Shown: positions 37,435-47,130, counted from the stretch's first letter. The stretch: 64,000 nt of DNA from an uncultured Paracoccaceae bacterium (GCA_947499725.1 CANMPK010000001.1:682001-746000); one strand, 5' to 3'. Translations and numbers: made by a program. Notes: generated from the sequence alone by a model not told the origin.

Positions 37435-38907
37435 TTGGTTAAACCAGTTACTTTCACCTTCGAAGAAACAAACATCGACGAAATCTCAACATTTGCAGGG
37501 CGGGTTGCCATCTTTGTGACCCCTGACGGCAAACTTGACCCTGCTGCACGCCGTGTAAATCGGCTGACAAAAGGGGCGATTGCACGCCTTGTCGAGGCCG
37601 GAGTAAAGGCGGGTGATGCGCGCGTTCTTGCCTATCCAGTCGGAATGGCAGCGGAAGCTGTCGATGTCATCTGTTTGGACAAGCGTGCCTCGATTGAAGA
37701 AAATCGGGCAGCCGGCGTCGCTTTGGCGAAGGCTCGCGGTAAAGTTGCTGTGCTGGTATGCGCCGGAAACAACAACAAGGCGGCGCAGATCGTACTCGGC
37801 TTAGCTTTGCGCGATTATGAGTTCACAGATCATAAAACCGATGAAGCACTTGCAGACACACGCTCTGTGACCGTGATGTCCACAAAGCCTTCCGAAATCG
37901 AAGAAAATGCACGGCCTTTGCTCGCGGTCGCAGAAGGCGCTTTCTTCACCCGCGATTTGGTGAACGAGCCTGCGAATGTGCTTACGACAACTGAATTTGC
38001 AGACCGTTTGGTCGCCATGAAAGATCTTGGCCTAGAGGTTGAAGTTCTAGAAGAAGATAAACTCGCCGAACTTGGCATGGGCGCTTTGCTCAGCGTAGGG
38101 CAGGGCTCTGATAGCCCGTCTAAGGTTGTTGTCATGAAATGGATGGGCGGCGAAACGGATGCTGCGCCTTTGGCCCTTATCGGTAAAGGCGTTGTCTTTG
38201 ACACAGGTGGCATTTCTCTGAAGCCAGCCGCTGGCATGGAAGACATGACGATGGACATGGGGGGCGCCGGTGTCGTTGCTGGCGCGATGCGCGCTCTTGC
38301 TTTGCGCAAAGCCAAAGCGAATGTTGTTGGTCTTGTTGGTTTGGTCGAGAATATGCCGTCAGGAAATGCAACGCGTCCTGGCGATGTTGTGACCTCTATG
38401 AAGGGTGACACGATCGAAGTGATCAATACCGATGCAGAGGGGCGTTTGGTCCTTTGCGACGTGATGCATTATGCTCAAGAAACCTTCAAACCCGCTGGAA
38501 TGATTGATCTCGCGACGTTGACTGGTGCCGTTATTATTGGCCTAGGCCATGAAAATGCGGGCGTTTTCTCTAACGATGACGGTCTGTGCAATAAATTCCT
38601 GAAGGCAGCCAATGCCGAAGGTGAGGGCGCATGGCGTATGCCTTTGGGCAAAGCCTATGCAGATCAACTGAAATCCTCAATTGCCGATGTGAAGAACGTC
38701 GGTGGTCGTCCGGCTGGGTCCATTACGGCCGCGGAATTCCTGCACCGCTTTGTGCAAGAAGGAACACCGTGGATTCACCTCGACATCGCGGGTGTTGCGC
38801 ATGTTAAGGCGGAAACCACCTATGCTCCAAAAGGTGCAACAGGTTGGGGCGTTCTGGCGCTGAGCCGTTTGGTTGAAGATGCCTTTGAAGCCAAAGAAGA
38901 AGAGTAA
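37435..38907 (+). CDS. pepA: Leucyl aminopeptidase
   Basis: This 490-residue M17 metallopeptidase removes N-terminal residues in the cytoplasm and, in E. coli, also acts as a DNA-binding regulator. The two-metal site is seen in VVFDTGGISLKPAAGMEDMT and the signature NTDAEGRLVLCD; the Lys and Arg of the active centre are in these segments. A TTG at 37435 (reads VKPVTFTFEETN) has AGGGAG upstream and fits homologues. An earlier GTG at 37405 would add 10 residues. It is divergent from lptF and 3 bases ahead of holC, the same order as in enterobacteria. Confidence 0.95.
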   Translation: MVKPVTFTFEETNIDEISTFAGRVAIFVTPDGKLDPAARRVNRLTKGAIARLVEAGVKAGDARVLAYPVGMAAEAVDVICLDKRASIEENRAAGVALAKARGKVAVLVCAGNNNKAAQIVLGLALRDYEFTDHKTDEALADTRSVTVMSTKPSEIEENARPLLAVAEGAFFTRDLVNEPANVLTTTEFADRLVAMKDLGLEVEVLEEDKLAELGMGALLSVGQGSDSPSKVVVMKWMGGETDAAPLALIGKGVVFDTGGISLKPAAGMEDMTMDMGGAGVVAGAMRALALRKAKANVVGLVGLVENMPSGNATRPGDVVTSMKGDTIEVINTDAEGRLVLCDVMHYAQETFKPAGMIDLATLTGAVIIGLGHENAGVFSNDDGLCNKFLKAANAEGEGAWRMPLGKAYADQLKSSIADVKNVGGRPAGSITAAEFLHRFVQEGTPWIHLDIAGVAHVKAETTYAPKGATGWGVLALSRLVEDAFEAKEEE

Positions 38908-38910
38908 ACC

Positions 38911-39378
38911 ATGGGCGCTGCCTACTTTTACCATCTAACGCAAAACCCGCTTGAATACACTTTGCCGATCCTGCTTGAAAAAGCGCGTTCGGCAGGGTGG
39001 AAGATCGCCGTGCGTGGGACAGAGATGGCGCGCCTAGAGTTCTTGGATCAAAAGCTGTGGCTTGGCAGAGAGGAAAGCTTTCTGCCCCACGGTATCGCGG
39101 GTGGTGATCATGATGCGCTTCAGCCAATCTTGCTGACCACCGCAGCGGACCTCCCCAACAATGCAAGCTGCATCATGTGCGTCGATGGCGCAGATATCAG
39201 TGCAGAAGATGTGAAAGCATCCGATCGCGTCTGCATCTTATTTGATGGGTACGATGAAGATGCCGTCGCGCGTGCGCGTGTGCAGTGGAAAGCTCTGACA
39301 GATGCGGGATGCGGCGCGCAGTATTGGTCCGAAGAAGATGGTGGCTGGCAGAAAAAGGCAGAAAACACAGGGGCTTAA
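38911..39378 (+). CDS. holC: DNA polymerase III subunit chi
   Basis: This 155-residue protein matches HolC with ATYFYHLT-like AAYFYHLTQNPLEYTLPILL, KLWLGREESFLPHGI and DGYDEDAVARARVQWKALTD. Chi links the clamp loader to single-stranded DNA-binding protein at the replication fork. It follows pepA after 3 bases (operon). The length is normal. The partner psi (HolD) is not expected in alphaproteobacteria, where chi works with less conserved partners. Confidence 0.93.
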   Translation: MGAAYFYHLTQNPLEYTLPILLEKARSAGWKIAVRGTEMARLEFLDQKLWLGREESFLPHGIAGGDHDALQPILLTTAADLPNNASCIMCVDGADISAEDVKASDRVCILFDGYDEDAVARARVQWKALTDAGCGAQYWSEEDGGWQKKAENTGA

Positions 39379-39397
39379 GCTGATTAACTAAAGTGGA

Positions 39398-39979
39398 TTA
39401 GCGCACCAGTGTAAGCTTGCCTTGGCTGATCAGGATTTGTTCGTATCTGTTTAGATAGCTCATCCCAAGCAAAGAAATGTCCATGTCACCTTCGGTCACG
39501 CGCGCGCGAATGTTGCGATCCGCATAGTCGCCAAGCTCTACCGACCCCAAGGTTACAGTCGCTGTACGCACCTCGCCATTGGCGGTCAAAGCGCGACCAA
39601 GGTAGTTCAAGTTTTCAGGATCAAGGCCAATCTTTTCGGCATCATCTTGCGAAAGCACGATGTCCGATGCACCCGTGTCGATAACAAAGCGTACCTCTTG
39701 GCCATTTAGATCCGCGGTCACGTAGTAATGCCCATCAAACGCAATCGGAATTTCGATCTGGCCACTGTCCGTTACAACCGCCTGACGTGGTAAAACAGTA
39801 GAACGTATGTCATCCCACATGCCAACGGCGGCAATCACGCCTAGGAAGATCAAAACCCAAGCCAGACCTTGTTGAATGGTTTTGCCAAAAGACTGCCGAT
39901 GGTTGGTGATGAACCAAAAGGCTAAAGCTGCGCCCAAAACGCTAAGATAAACCAAATTCCCGACTTCGAATTCACCCAT
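39398..39979 (-). CDS. TIGR02281-type retropepsin-like aspartic protease
   Basis: This 193-residue protein has two N-terminal hydrophobic segments (about residues 8-24 and 36-54). A retropepsin-like domain follows with the catalytic motif RFVIDTGASDIVLSQDDAEK (Asp about 113, DTGA) and LLGMSYLNRYEQILISQGKL at the end. It is membrane-anchored with the protease domain probably in the periplasm. Natural substrates are not known. Single gene, tail to tail with holC. Confidence 0.88.
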   Translation of the reverse strand: MGEFEVGNLVYLSVLGAALAFWFITNHRQSFGKTIQQGLAWVLIFLGVIAAVGMWDDIRSTVLPRQAVVTDSGQIEIPIAFDGHYYVTADLNGQEVRFVIDTGASDIVLSQDDAEKIGLDPENLNYLGRALTANGEVRTATVTLGSVELGDYADRNIRARVTEGDMDISLLGMSYLNRYEQILISQGKLTLVR

Positions 39980-40033
39980 GTGTGCAAGCTTACTTTCTGT
40001 TTCTTTGATCAGATATAAGCTCTTACCAGCGAA

Positions 40034-40645
40034 TTACGAGACAAAGCCAAAATCGCGTAGGCCATCCAGAATAAACTGGATAGACAGCGCGGCGAGCAAC
40101 ATACCAAGCAATCGTGTCACAACATCAATGCCCGTTTTGCCAACAACGCGCTCAAACAAACCACCAGCCAAGAACAAAGCCACAGCGACCAGCATCACGG
40201 CAACTGTCACCCCAAGAACCAATAGGGTGCCCGTAACGCCGCTTGCTTCACCACTTAGCAAGATCACAGAAGCAATCGCGCCTGGGCCAGCAATCAAAGG
40301 AATAGCGATTGGAAAGACAGAAGGGTCAGCGATCTCGTCAACCTTATCTTCGCGGCGCTCATTACGGCGTTCAAACAACATGTCGAGCGCTGTCATGAAC
40401 AGAAGAACACCTCCAGCAATTCTGAACGCTGGCATCGAGATGCCCACAAATTCCAGAACGGCCTCACCAAGGAAGCCAAACAAAGCAAAGATACCAAAGG
40501 CTACCGCACATGCACGAAAGGCCACCGAACGGCGCTGAGCGTTTGTCATGCCCGGTGTCAAAGCGATGAAAATCGGCATCAAGCCGATTGGATCGATGAT
40601 CACGAAGAGAGTCGTAAATGCGGTGATCAGAAATGCGACATCCAT
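40034..40645 (-). CDS. MarC family membrane protein
   Basis: This 203-residue protein has six hydrophobic helices. FVIIDPIGLMPIFIALTPGM near the N-terminus and FPIAIPLIAGPGAIASVILL in the middle are the MarC/YchE repeats. It sits in the inner membrane; despite the name, no antibiotic-resistance role has been confirmed, and the transported species is unknown. It follows the second ABC-F gene by 11 bases, so the two may share a transcript. Confidence 0.9.
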   Translation of the reverse strand: MDVAFLITAFTTLFVIIDPIGLMPIFIALTPGMTNAQRRSVAFRACAVAFGIFALFGFLGEAVLEFVGISMPAFRIAGGVLLFMTALDMLFERRNERREDKVDEIADPSVFPIAIPLIAGPGAIASVILLSGEASGVTGTLLVLGVTVAVMLVAVALFLAGGLFERVVGKTGIDVVTRLLGMLLAALSIQFILDGLRDFGFVS

Positions 40646-40656
40646 CTAAGGCTCCT

Positions 40657-42513
40657 TTACGCTTCTGCGGCTTCTAGTTTTTCTAGGGCTGACATCCAAA
40701 GTGCCTCAGCGCGATCCTGTGCCTCCATGACCTCGCCGTACTTCTTCTGCCAAACCTCCATTTCACCAATCTTTTCAGCATCATATAGCGCTGGATTTGC
40801 AAGCTTCTTGGACAGTTTGTCGCTCATATCATTCAGCTTGTTCACGCGCTCTTCGCATTTGCGCACTTCGGCGCGCAAAGCCAAGATTTGATCACGTGTG
40901 GCACGTTTCACGACCTTTACGGCTTCCTTAGGTTTATCTTTGCCCGCAGGTTTATCCGCTGAGAGCAGCAGCTTACGATAGCTTTCCAGATCATCTTGAT
41001 ACGGCGTCACCGCCCCATCTTTGACCAGCCACAACTGATCCGCCACAAGCGACAAAAGGTGCATATCGTGGCTAACCAAAATGACCGCCCCCTGATAAGC
41101 GGTCAGCGCTTCAACCAAGGCTTCGCGGCTTTCCATATCGAGGTGGTTGGTGGGTTCGTCCAAAATCAGCAGATGGGGCGCATCCAAGGTTGCCAACAAC
41201 AAAGACAAACGCGCCTTTTGGCCACCTGACAAGCGCCCGACAACAGTATCCGCCTGATCGACCCCCAGACCAAATCCCGCCAAGCGTGCGCGAATGCGCG
41301 ATTGCCCTTCAGAAGGACGCAGTCGGATCAAATGTTCAATCGGCGTCTCATCTACATACAGCTCATCCACCTGATGCTGCGCAAAAAAGCCAATCCGCAG
41401 CTTGTTGGACACCACCATCTGTCCGCCTTTTTTCTCAAGACGCCCAGACAACAGTTTGGCCAAGGTGGATTTACCCTGACCGTTTTTACCCAACAACGCG
41501 ATGCGATCATCTTGATCAATCCGCAGGTTTAGGTTCTTCAGAACAATCGTTTCATCATAGCCAACTGCCGCGCCTTCGGTTGCGATAATCGGTGGAGACA
41601 GTTCTTCAGGGGCAGGGAAGGTAAACACCATCTTTGCCGCATCTTCCGGCGCGGTGATGGGAGTCATCTTCTCTAGCATTTTCACACGGCTTTGCGCCTG
41701 CTTTGCCTTGCTGGCTTTAGCTTTAAAACGGTCTACAAAGCTTTGTAAATGCGCGCGTTTTGCATCTTGCTTCTTCGCAGCGGCAGCTTGCACAGCACGT
41801 TGCGCCGCGCGTTGTTTCGCGAATTGATCATAGGTGCCGGTATAGTATGTCAGCTCACGGTTATCCAAATGCAGGATCGCGTTCACCGACCGGTTCAGCA
41901 AGGCCCGATCATGCGAGATAATCAAAACCGTATGTGGGTATTTCACCAGATAGTTTTCCAGCCACAGCGCACCTTCCAAATCCAAATAGTTGGTTGGTTC
42001 GTCCAGCAGCAGGTAGTCCGGCTGTGAAAACAGAACAGCGGCCAATGCAACACGCATACGCCAACCACCTGAGTAATCAGAACATGGGCGCAACTGGTCC
42101 TCGTGATCAAAGCCAAGGCCACGCAAAATCGAACCAGCACGGGCTTCGGCGCTCCAAGCATCGATATCAATAAGACGCGTTTGAATTTCGGCAATACGTC
42201 CAGGGTCGGTGGCCGTTTCGGATTCAGCCAGCAGGCTTGCGCGTTCAGTATCCGCAGCCAGCACCGTATCAATCAATGAAACCTCATTGCTCGGCACTTC
42301 TTGTGCGACGCCGCCAATACGCGCGCGATCGGGCAGGGTGATGTCACCACCTTCTAAAGCAAGTTCGCCTCTGATGAGGCGGAAAAGCGTTGTCTTTCCC
42401 GCGCCGTTTCGCCCGATCAAGCCAACCTTGTGGCCTGTGGGAATAGTTGCAGAGGCACTCTCAAACAGAGGGCGCCCTTCGACGTTGTAAGATATGTTCT
42501 GAATACGCAGCAT
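40657..42513 (-). CDS. ABC-F ATPase (YheS-like)
   Basis: This 618-residue soluble protein has two ATPase domains. The first has GRNGAGKTTLF, SGGWRMR and LLLDEPTNYLD; the second has GKNGQGKSTLA, LSGGQKAR and LILDEPTNHLD. The linker (about 240-300) is rich in Lys/Ala/Gln, and the C-terminus has a short coiled coil (about 530-615). The SGGWRMR and GRNGAGK pattern is the YheS/ABCF branch that acts on ribosomes. It begins MLRIQNISYNVEGRPLFESA. It is distinct from the Uup copy at 10026. Confidence 0.9.
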   Translation of the reverse strand: MLRIQNISYNVEGRPLFESASATIPTGHKVGLIGRNGAGKTTLFRLIRGELALEGGDITLPDRARIGGVAQEVPSNEVSLIDTVLAADTERASLLAESETATDPGRIAEIQTRLIDIDAWSAEARAGSILRGLGFDHEDQLRPCSDYSGGWRMRVALAAVLFSQPDYLLLDEPTNYLDLEGALWLENYLVKYPHTVLIISHDRALLNRSVNAILHLDNRELTYYTGTYDQFAKQRAAQRAVQAAAAKKQDAKRAHLQSFVDRFKAKASKAKQAQSRVKMLEKMTPITAPEDAAKMVFTFPAPEELSPPIIATEGAAVGYDETIVLKNLNLRIDQDDRIALLGKNGQGKSTLAKLLSGRLEKKGGQMVVSNKLRIGFFAQHQVDELYVDETPIEHLIRLRPSEGQSRIRARLAGFGLGVDQADTVVGRLSGGQKARLSLLLATLDAPHLLILDEPTNHLDMESREALVEALTAYQGAVILVSHDMHLLSLVADQLWLVKDGAVTPYQDDLESYRKLLLSADKPAGKDKPKEAVKVVKRATRDQILALRAEVRKCEERVNKLNDMSDKLSKKLANPALYDAEKIGEMEVWQKKYGEVMEAQDRAEALWMSALEKLEAAEA

Positions 42514-42624
42514 GGGGATGCCATCTCTTAGTGTGATGATCTTGTCAACACGGCGCGTACGTCATTGCGAAAATCAATTCACGTAAAATACTTTATAAAG
42601 AAACTGGAATGCGAATTTTGTGCT

Positions 42625-42978
42625 TTAGATCGGCAACATAAATTGATCACGGTTGTCCTTACTGGCTTCCGGTAAGGCGAGATCTGCCTCTCCCCAAGCC
42701 TGCATCGCTTTTACGATTGGCAACAAAGACTTTCCCTTTTTGGTAAGGCTGTATTCCACACGAGGGGGAATTTCCGCAAAGACCTCTCGATCGATCAGCT
42801 CATCCGCTTCTAATTCGCGTAGCTGCTTTGACAGCATTTGTTTATTGATGCCGACCAAGGCTTTCCCCATGGCGCCAAATCGATTGGTGCCACCTGCAAT
42901 TTCGAACAGGATTGCAGGTTTCCATTTTCCGCCGATAAGCGTGAGGCAATGGGTTACGGGATGTATGATATCTTTCAA
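42625..42978 (-). CDS. HxlR family transcriptional regulator
   Basis: This 117-residue winged-helix protein has HPVTHCLTLIGGKWKPAILF and GINKQMLSKQLRELEADELI, then REVFAEIPPRVEYSLTKKGK, all diagnostic of HxlR/MarR-like regulators. The first possible start is TTG at 42978, because an in-frame TAG lies two codons upstream. One N-terminal Cys (about residue 11) is where many HxlR proteins sense aldehydes or oxidants. It is divergent from ndk, with a 230-base gap that may carry its operator. Effector is unknown. Confidence 0.9.
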   Translation of the reverse strand: MKDIIHPVTHCLTLIGGKWKPAILFEIAGGTNRFGAMGKALVGINKQMLSKQLRELEADELIDREVFAEIPPRVEYSLTKKGKSLLPIVKAMQAWGEADLALPEASKDNRDQFMLPI

Positions 42979-43208
42979 TTTCTAACCTAGTCCCCAAAAC
43001 ATACCAAGAATGAATGTGTGTTTAAGTTAGCTTTTTAAATTAAATATGAAAAGCCAGCATCAGGGAAAAACCTGAACTAAGTTTTCAGTATCTGGGCAAT
43101 TCACACCCATTGTTTTGCAATTTTGGATGTTTGGAACACAGGGCTTCCCAAGTCAGATCGCCCATGCTAATGCGCGCCCAAATGAACTTTTGTCTAAGGA
43201 ATGACTCA

Positions 43209-43631
43209 ATGGCTCTGGAACGTACATTTTCCATCATCAAACCTGATGCAACACGTCGCAACCTGACTGGTGCGATCAACGCAAAATTCGAAGAAGCTGG
43301 TCTGCGCGTTGTCGCACAAAAGCGTATCCACCTGACAAAAGAGCAGGCGGGTGTTTTCTACGCTGTACACGCTGAGCGTCCTTTCTACGACGAACTGTGC
43401 GAATTCATGGCATCCGAGCCAATCGTTGCTCAGGTTCTTGAAGGTGAAGGCGCAATCGCGAAGAACCGCGAAGTTATGGGCGCAACAAACCCAGCAGACG
43501 CAGCACCAGGCACAATTCGTGCAGAGTTCGCTGAATCTGTAGGTGAAAACTCTGTACACGGTTCCGACGCGCCAGAAACAGCGGCCGTTGAAATCGCATA
43601 CTTCTTCTCCGGTCTGGAGCTGGTAGGCTAA
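43209..43631 (+). CDS. ndk: Nucleoside diphosphate kinase
   Basis: This 140-residue enzyme balances NTP and dNTP pools. [20 protein letters not shown] is the usual start, [18 protein letters not shown] is the substrate region, and the phospho-His is in [20 protein letters not shown] (about residue 117). ATG 43209 has AAGGA upstream; 33 further codons upstream are unlikely. Codon use is strongly biased as in other highly expressed genes here. It is followed by a clear terminator. Confidence 0.97.
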   Translation: MALERTFSIIKPDATRRNLTGAINAKFEEAGLRVVAQKRIHLTKEQAGVFYAVHAERPFYDELCEFMASEPIVAQVLEGEGAIAKNREVMGATNPADAAPGTIRAEFAESVGENSVHGSDAPETAAVEIAYFFSGLELVG

Positions 43632-43652
43632 TCTAGCCCACTACGAATTTAG

Positions 43653-43685
43653 AAACCGCTTCGTTTCGGCGAGGCGGTTTTTTTA
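43653..43685 (+). terminator. Terminator after ndk
   Basis: AAACCGCTTCG (43653-43663) pairs over 11 bases with CGAGGCGGTTT (43670-43680; one G-T pair) around a 6-base loop, followed by a run of seven Ts (43678-43684). Also usable, more weakly, by the convergent TfoX-like gene. Confidence 0.9.
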
Positions 43686-43695
43686 TGTCTAGGGA

Positions 43696-44028
43696 TTAGT
43701 GGTTCGCTTTTGGGATGACGCCGATCTTATCTAAAATGAGATCAATGTCCGAAAGGGGCGCGGGGCCGTTCTCTGCTTTTATGGAATCAAAACGTTTTCG
43801 CAGATCGGCTTTTTCTTTGCCTTTGCAATCATTCCATGGCCGGCCTTGAAGCCCCATGACCATGACGTAATACCCAATGAAATGTGGTTTCGTGCCCGCG
43901 CGCAGAAGCCGAGCGTAAGTTTCATCTGGCCCAAGATCGCGAAGCGCTTCGGCTGAATGAATACCTGCTTTGGCGCAAGCCTCTTCAAAGGCTGGCCCTA
44001 GGTTCTTTATGGAAGAAACCGGCGTCAT
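43696..44028 (-). CDS. TfoX/Sxy C-terminal domain protein
   Basis: This 110-residue protein contains the TfoX_C helix-hairpin-helix-like domain: VSSIKNLGPAFEEACAKAGI, SAEALRDLGPDETYARLLR and GLQGRPWNDCKGKEKADLRK. The N-terminal TfoX domain is absent, so it is only the C-terminal half. In gamma-proteobacteria TfoX controls competence, but short homologues in Rhodobacteraceae have no shown function. The ATG at 44028 is the only start that fits. Confidence 0.85.
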   Translation of the reverse strand: MTPVSSIKNLGPAFEEACAKAGIHSAEALRDLGPDETYARLLRAGTKPHFIGYYVMVMGLQGRPWNDCKGKEKADLRKRFDSIKAENGPAPLSDIDLILDKIGVIPKANH

Positions 44029-44080
44029 TTGCGCAGCCTAACATGGTGGAAGGCCGCTGCAATAAGGTGTTGCGAAGATT

Positions 44081-44209
44081 TTAAATCATCGCCCAATCAG
44101 TAAAGACAGGTTTCTGAGGCTTAGGAGAGCCCATAGATTGCTTTACAGGTGGCTTTGGGCGCGTGGAAACCGCGCTTTGCTTTGGGTCGTTATACATAGA
44201 AATCGGCAT
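44081..44209 (-). CDS. Small basic protein of unknown function (42 aa)
   Basis: An AAAGGAGCAAGAC ribosome-binding site precedes ATG 44209, which opens a 42-residue frame ending at TAA 44081-44083. The product starts MPISMYNDPKQSAVSTRPKP, is rich in Pro, Lys, Ser and Gln, and ends VFTDWAMI. It has no cysteines, no membrane segment and a probably disordered body. It lies 52 bases upstream of the TfoX-like gene on the same strand. The near-perfect ribosome-binding site argues for real translation. No family is recognised. Confidence 0.6.
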   Translation of the reverse strand: MPISMYNDPKQSAVSTRPKPPVKQSMGSPKPQKPVFTDWAMI

Positions 44210-44454
44210 GTCTTGCTCCTTTCGTGAAATGCCTCGCTTTCTGACAAGGCCTAAATGCTCTGTAATACTGCCTCGAGCTGGCTTTTTTGGTTTGCCCCAA
44301 ACGCATGGAATGGCGGCACATTGGGATAGCTACCGGTCGATTCGGGCAAGAATGTGCCGGATTTGAATTAAATTTAGGATGGTAACGAAATTGTAGGGAT
44401 GTCGCGAAACCGTTTTGCGGTAATTCAGTAGAAGAAAAGCTGAAAAGGTGTGCC

Positions 44455-45555
44455 ATGCTGCGAATGATTTTAACGATAGTCTTTGTCTCTCTCGGCGCAG
44501 TTTCTCAGGCGCAAACGCTTTCAAGCTCTTTGGGCGATATACGCCTCGATCCGATGGTCACTGGGTTAAAAACACCCTGGGCAATTGGCTTCTTACCGAG
44601 TGGCGGCTTCATCGTAACAGAGCGTCGCGGGCGTTTGGTCTATGTGAATAGCGCTGGCGAAAAGCAGTTCGTGAGCGGGGTCCCAAAGGTTGTTGATCGC
44701 GGACAAGGTGGATTGCTCGACGTTCTGGTGCCTCGGGATTTTGCTCAAAGTTCAGAAATCCTAATGACATTCTCAAAACCACAATCAGGGGGCGCCGGCA
44801 CGGCAGTTTTCTCCGCAAGGTTAGATGAGAATGCGGCGACATTAACGGATGTCCGTGTGATTTTTGAAATGACCGAGGGATCAGAGGGCGGCACGCATTT
44901 TGGCAGTCGTCTGGTCGAAGCACCCGACGGAACGGTTTTCGTGACCATAGGCGATCGCGGGGATCGAGATGCCGCGCAGGATACGTCGCGCCACAATGGG
45001 AGTATTGTTCGAATTTCGCGAAACGGGAAAGCCCTTGAGAGCAACCCGTTTACGGGTAATGAAAATGCAGAACCTGAAATCTGGAGCATCGGGCACAGAA
45101 ATCCGCAAGGCATGGCCTTTGACGCCGCTGGACAACTCTTCGCTGTAGAGCATGGCGCAAAAGGCGGTGATGAGGTGAACCGCATTCGAAAAGGCGCGAA
45201 CTATGGCTGGCCGGTGATCTCTTACGGCAGTCACTATAGTGGGGCTAAGATCGGTGAAGGCACCGCCAAGACAGGCCTAGAGCAACCAGAATACTTTTGG
45301 GACCCTTCCATCGCTCCGTCTGGAATGATGATCTACCAAGGAGATGTATTTCCTGAGTGGGAAGGGGATATGTTTATCGGCAGTTTGAAGTTTGACTACA
45401 TATCGCGGCTTTCAGGGCCAACGTTCAAAGAGGTCGAACAATTGAAAACTCGAGAAACAAAACGCGTGCGCGATATTCGCCAAGCGCCGGATGGCAGCAT
45501 TTGGTTTATTTCAGAGGATTTTGGAACAGTGTTTCGTCTGTCGCCTGCGCTTTAA
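44455..45555 (+). CDS. PQQ-dependent aldose sugar dehydrogenase-like protein
   Basis: This 366-residue secreted protein has a signal peptide (LRMILTIVFVSLGAVSQAQT) and the six-bladed propeller of soluble glucose dehydrogenases. It contains GLKTPWAIGFLPSGGFIVTE, GSEGGTHFGSRLVEAPDG, SIGHRNPQGMAFD and GGDEVNRIRKGANYGWPVIS. It oxidises aldose sugars in the periplasm using PQQ and Ca2+. No PQQ biosynthesis genes are nearby. GMAFD and HRNPQG are the cofactor-binding motif of the family. Confidence 0.92.
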   Translation: MLRMILTIVFVSLGAVSQAQTLSSSLGDIRLDPMVTGLKTPWAIGFLPSGGFIVTERRGRLVYVNSAGEKQFVSGVPKVVDRGQGGLLDVLVPRDFAQSSEILMTFSKPQSGGAGTAVFSARLDENAATLTDVRVIFEMTEGSEGGTHFGSRLVEAPDGTVFVTIGDRGDRDAAQDTSRHNGSIVRISRNGKALESNPFTGNENAEPEIWSIGHRNPQGMAFDAAGQLFAVEHGAKGGDEVNRIRKGANYGWPVISYGSHYSGAKIGEGTAKTGLEQPEYFWDPSIAPSGMMIYQGDVFPEWEGDMFIGSLKFDYISRLSGPTFKEVEQLKTRETKRVRDIRQAPDGSIWFISEDFGTVFRLSPAL

Positions 45556-45690
45556 ATCCCGCGGATCGTGAATGAAGGTTTCGTGACGAAACCGGATTAA
45601 CAGCCGTTAAGCAATAAAATTGCGTGTTTTCTATCAGTAAACATAAAATTGCCTATGGTCACCGCTGAGAAATTGCATATGGTTCTGGTC

Positions 45691-45710
45691 TGGGGATGAG
45701 ATTATCCCCA
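45691..45710 (+). promoter_or_regulatory. Leader hairpin before the DAHP synthase gene
   Basis: TGGGGAT (45691-45697) and ATCCCCA (45704-45710) form a perfect 7-bp stem with a 6-base loop, ending 29 bases before the ATG and just ahead of the GGAG ribosome-binding site. No T-run follows, so it is not a terminator. It may modulate translation or mRNA stability. Confidence 0.5.
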
Positions 45711-45739
45711 CCAAACCAATGTTAACTGGAGTAAAGACA

Positions 45740-47110
45740 ATGGCAGAATGGCAAAAATCTGACTGGCGCGCAAAGCCCCGGGTCCAGATGCCGGACTATA
45801 CGGATACGGACGCGCTAAACGCTGTAGAAGCGAAGCTGTCCACCTATCCGCCTTTGGTCTTTGCCGGCGAAGCGCGCAGCTTGAAAGCAAAACTAGGGGC
45901 TGCGTCTCGCGGCGAAGCCTTTTTGTTGCAAGGCGGTGATTGCGCGGAATCCTTCTCGCAATTCACAGCGGATGGCATTCGTGACACGTTCAAAGTGATG
46001 TTGCAGATGGCGATGGTGCTGACATATGGCGCCAAAGTTCCTGTGGTGAAAGTGGGCCGCATGGCGGGTCAGTTCGCGAAACCACGGTCTGCACCAACTG
46101 AAACAGTGAATGGTGTTGAGCTGCCAAGCTACCGCGGTGACATCATCAACGATCTGGACTTCACACCAGAGTCGCGCATTCCGAACCCTGACAAAATGCT
46201 GCAGGCTTACACACAAGCCGCGGCAACCCTTAACCTTTTGCGTGCCTTCAGCACGGGTGGTTATGCGGATATGAACCAAGTTCATGCATGGACTTTGGGC
46301 TTCACCGAAGGTGAGAAAGCCTCCAAGTACCGTGAGATGGCGAACCGTATCGCAGACGCCTTGGACTTTATGGAAGCGGCGGGTATCGACAGCTCACGTG
46401 AGCATAGCCTGCATTCTGTGGACTTCTACACAAGCCACGAAAGCTTGCTGCTGGAGTATGAAGAAGCGCTGACGCGTTTGGATTCTACTTCTGGTAAATG
46501 GTTGGCCGGTTCTGGCCACATGCTTTGGATTGGCGATCGTACACGTCAACCTGACGGTGCGCACGTTGAGTTCTTGCAGGGTGTTCAAAACCCGATTGGC
46601 CTTAAGTGTGGTCCGACAACTTCTGCAGAAGATCTGAAAGTTTTGCTGAACAAGCTGAACCCAGAAAACGAAGAAGGTCGCCTGACATTGATCGCGCGCT
46701 TTGGTGCAGGCTCTGTTGGAGATCATCTGCCACGTTTGGTTCAGACTGTGAAAGAAGAGGGTGCAAACGTTCTTTGGACTTGTGATGCGATGCACGGCAA
46801 CACGATCAAGTCTGCGACGGGTTATAAGACACGTCCATTCGAAAGCGTGCTGCGTGAAGTGCAAGAATTCTTTGCGATCCACAAAGCAGAAGGCACAATT
46901 CCTGGTGGCGTCCATTTCGAGATGACTGGCCAAGATGTGACTGAATGTACTGGTGGTTTGCGTGAAGTGACTGAAGAAGATCTGTCTGATCGTTACCACA
47001 CAGCGTGTGATCCACGTTTGAACGCAAGCCAATCTTTGGAGCTTGCCTTCTTGGTGGCAGAGGAGCTGTCTTCTTTCCGCGCAGAGAGCAAACACGTCAA
47101 AGCCAGCTAA
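45740..47110 (+). CDS. aroG: Class II 3-deoxy-7-phosphoheptulonate (DAHP) synthase
   Basis: This 456-residue enzyme condenses phosphoenolpyruvate and erythrose-4-phosphate, the first step of the shikimate pathway. It belongs to the plant-type class [64 protein letters not shown] and [20 protein letters not shown] are all seen. ATG 45740 ([20 protein letters not shown]) has GGAG upstream; a second ATG at 45719 lies ahead of the ribosome-binding site. Codon use is biased toward high expression. A terminator follows. Confidence 0.96.
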   Translation: MAEWQKSDWRAKPRVQMPDYTDTDALNAVEAKLSTYPPLVFAGEARSLKAKLGAASRGEAFLLQGGDCAESFSQFTADGIRDTFKVMLQMAMVLTYGAKVPVVKVGRMAGQFAKPRSAPTETVNGVELPSYRGDIINDLDFTPESRIPNPDKMLQAYTQAAATLNLLRAFSTGGYADMNQVHAWTLGFTEGEKASKYREMANRIADALDFMEAAGIDSSREHSLHSVDFYTSHESLLLEYEEALTRLDSTSGKWLAGSGHMLWIGDRTRQPDGAHVEFLQGVQNPIGLKCGPTTSAEDLKVLLNKLNPENEEGRLTLIARFGAGSVGDHLPRLVQTVKEEGANVLWTCDAMHGNTIKSATGYKTRPFESVLREVQEFFAIHKAEGTIPGGVHFEMTGQDVTECTGGLREVTEEDLSDRYHTACDPRLNASQSLELAFLVAEELSSFRAESKHVKAS

Positions 47111-47130
47111 GGCGGCTTTGTTTGGAATTA

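Noticed and set aside
40657-42513. Antibiotic-resistance ABC-F protein
   Set aside because: The SGGWRMR and linker features fit the housekeeping YheS branch; no resistance-type long arm was seen.
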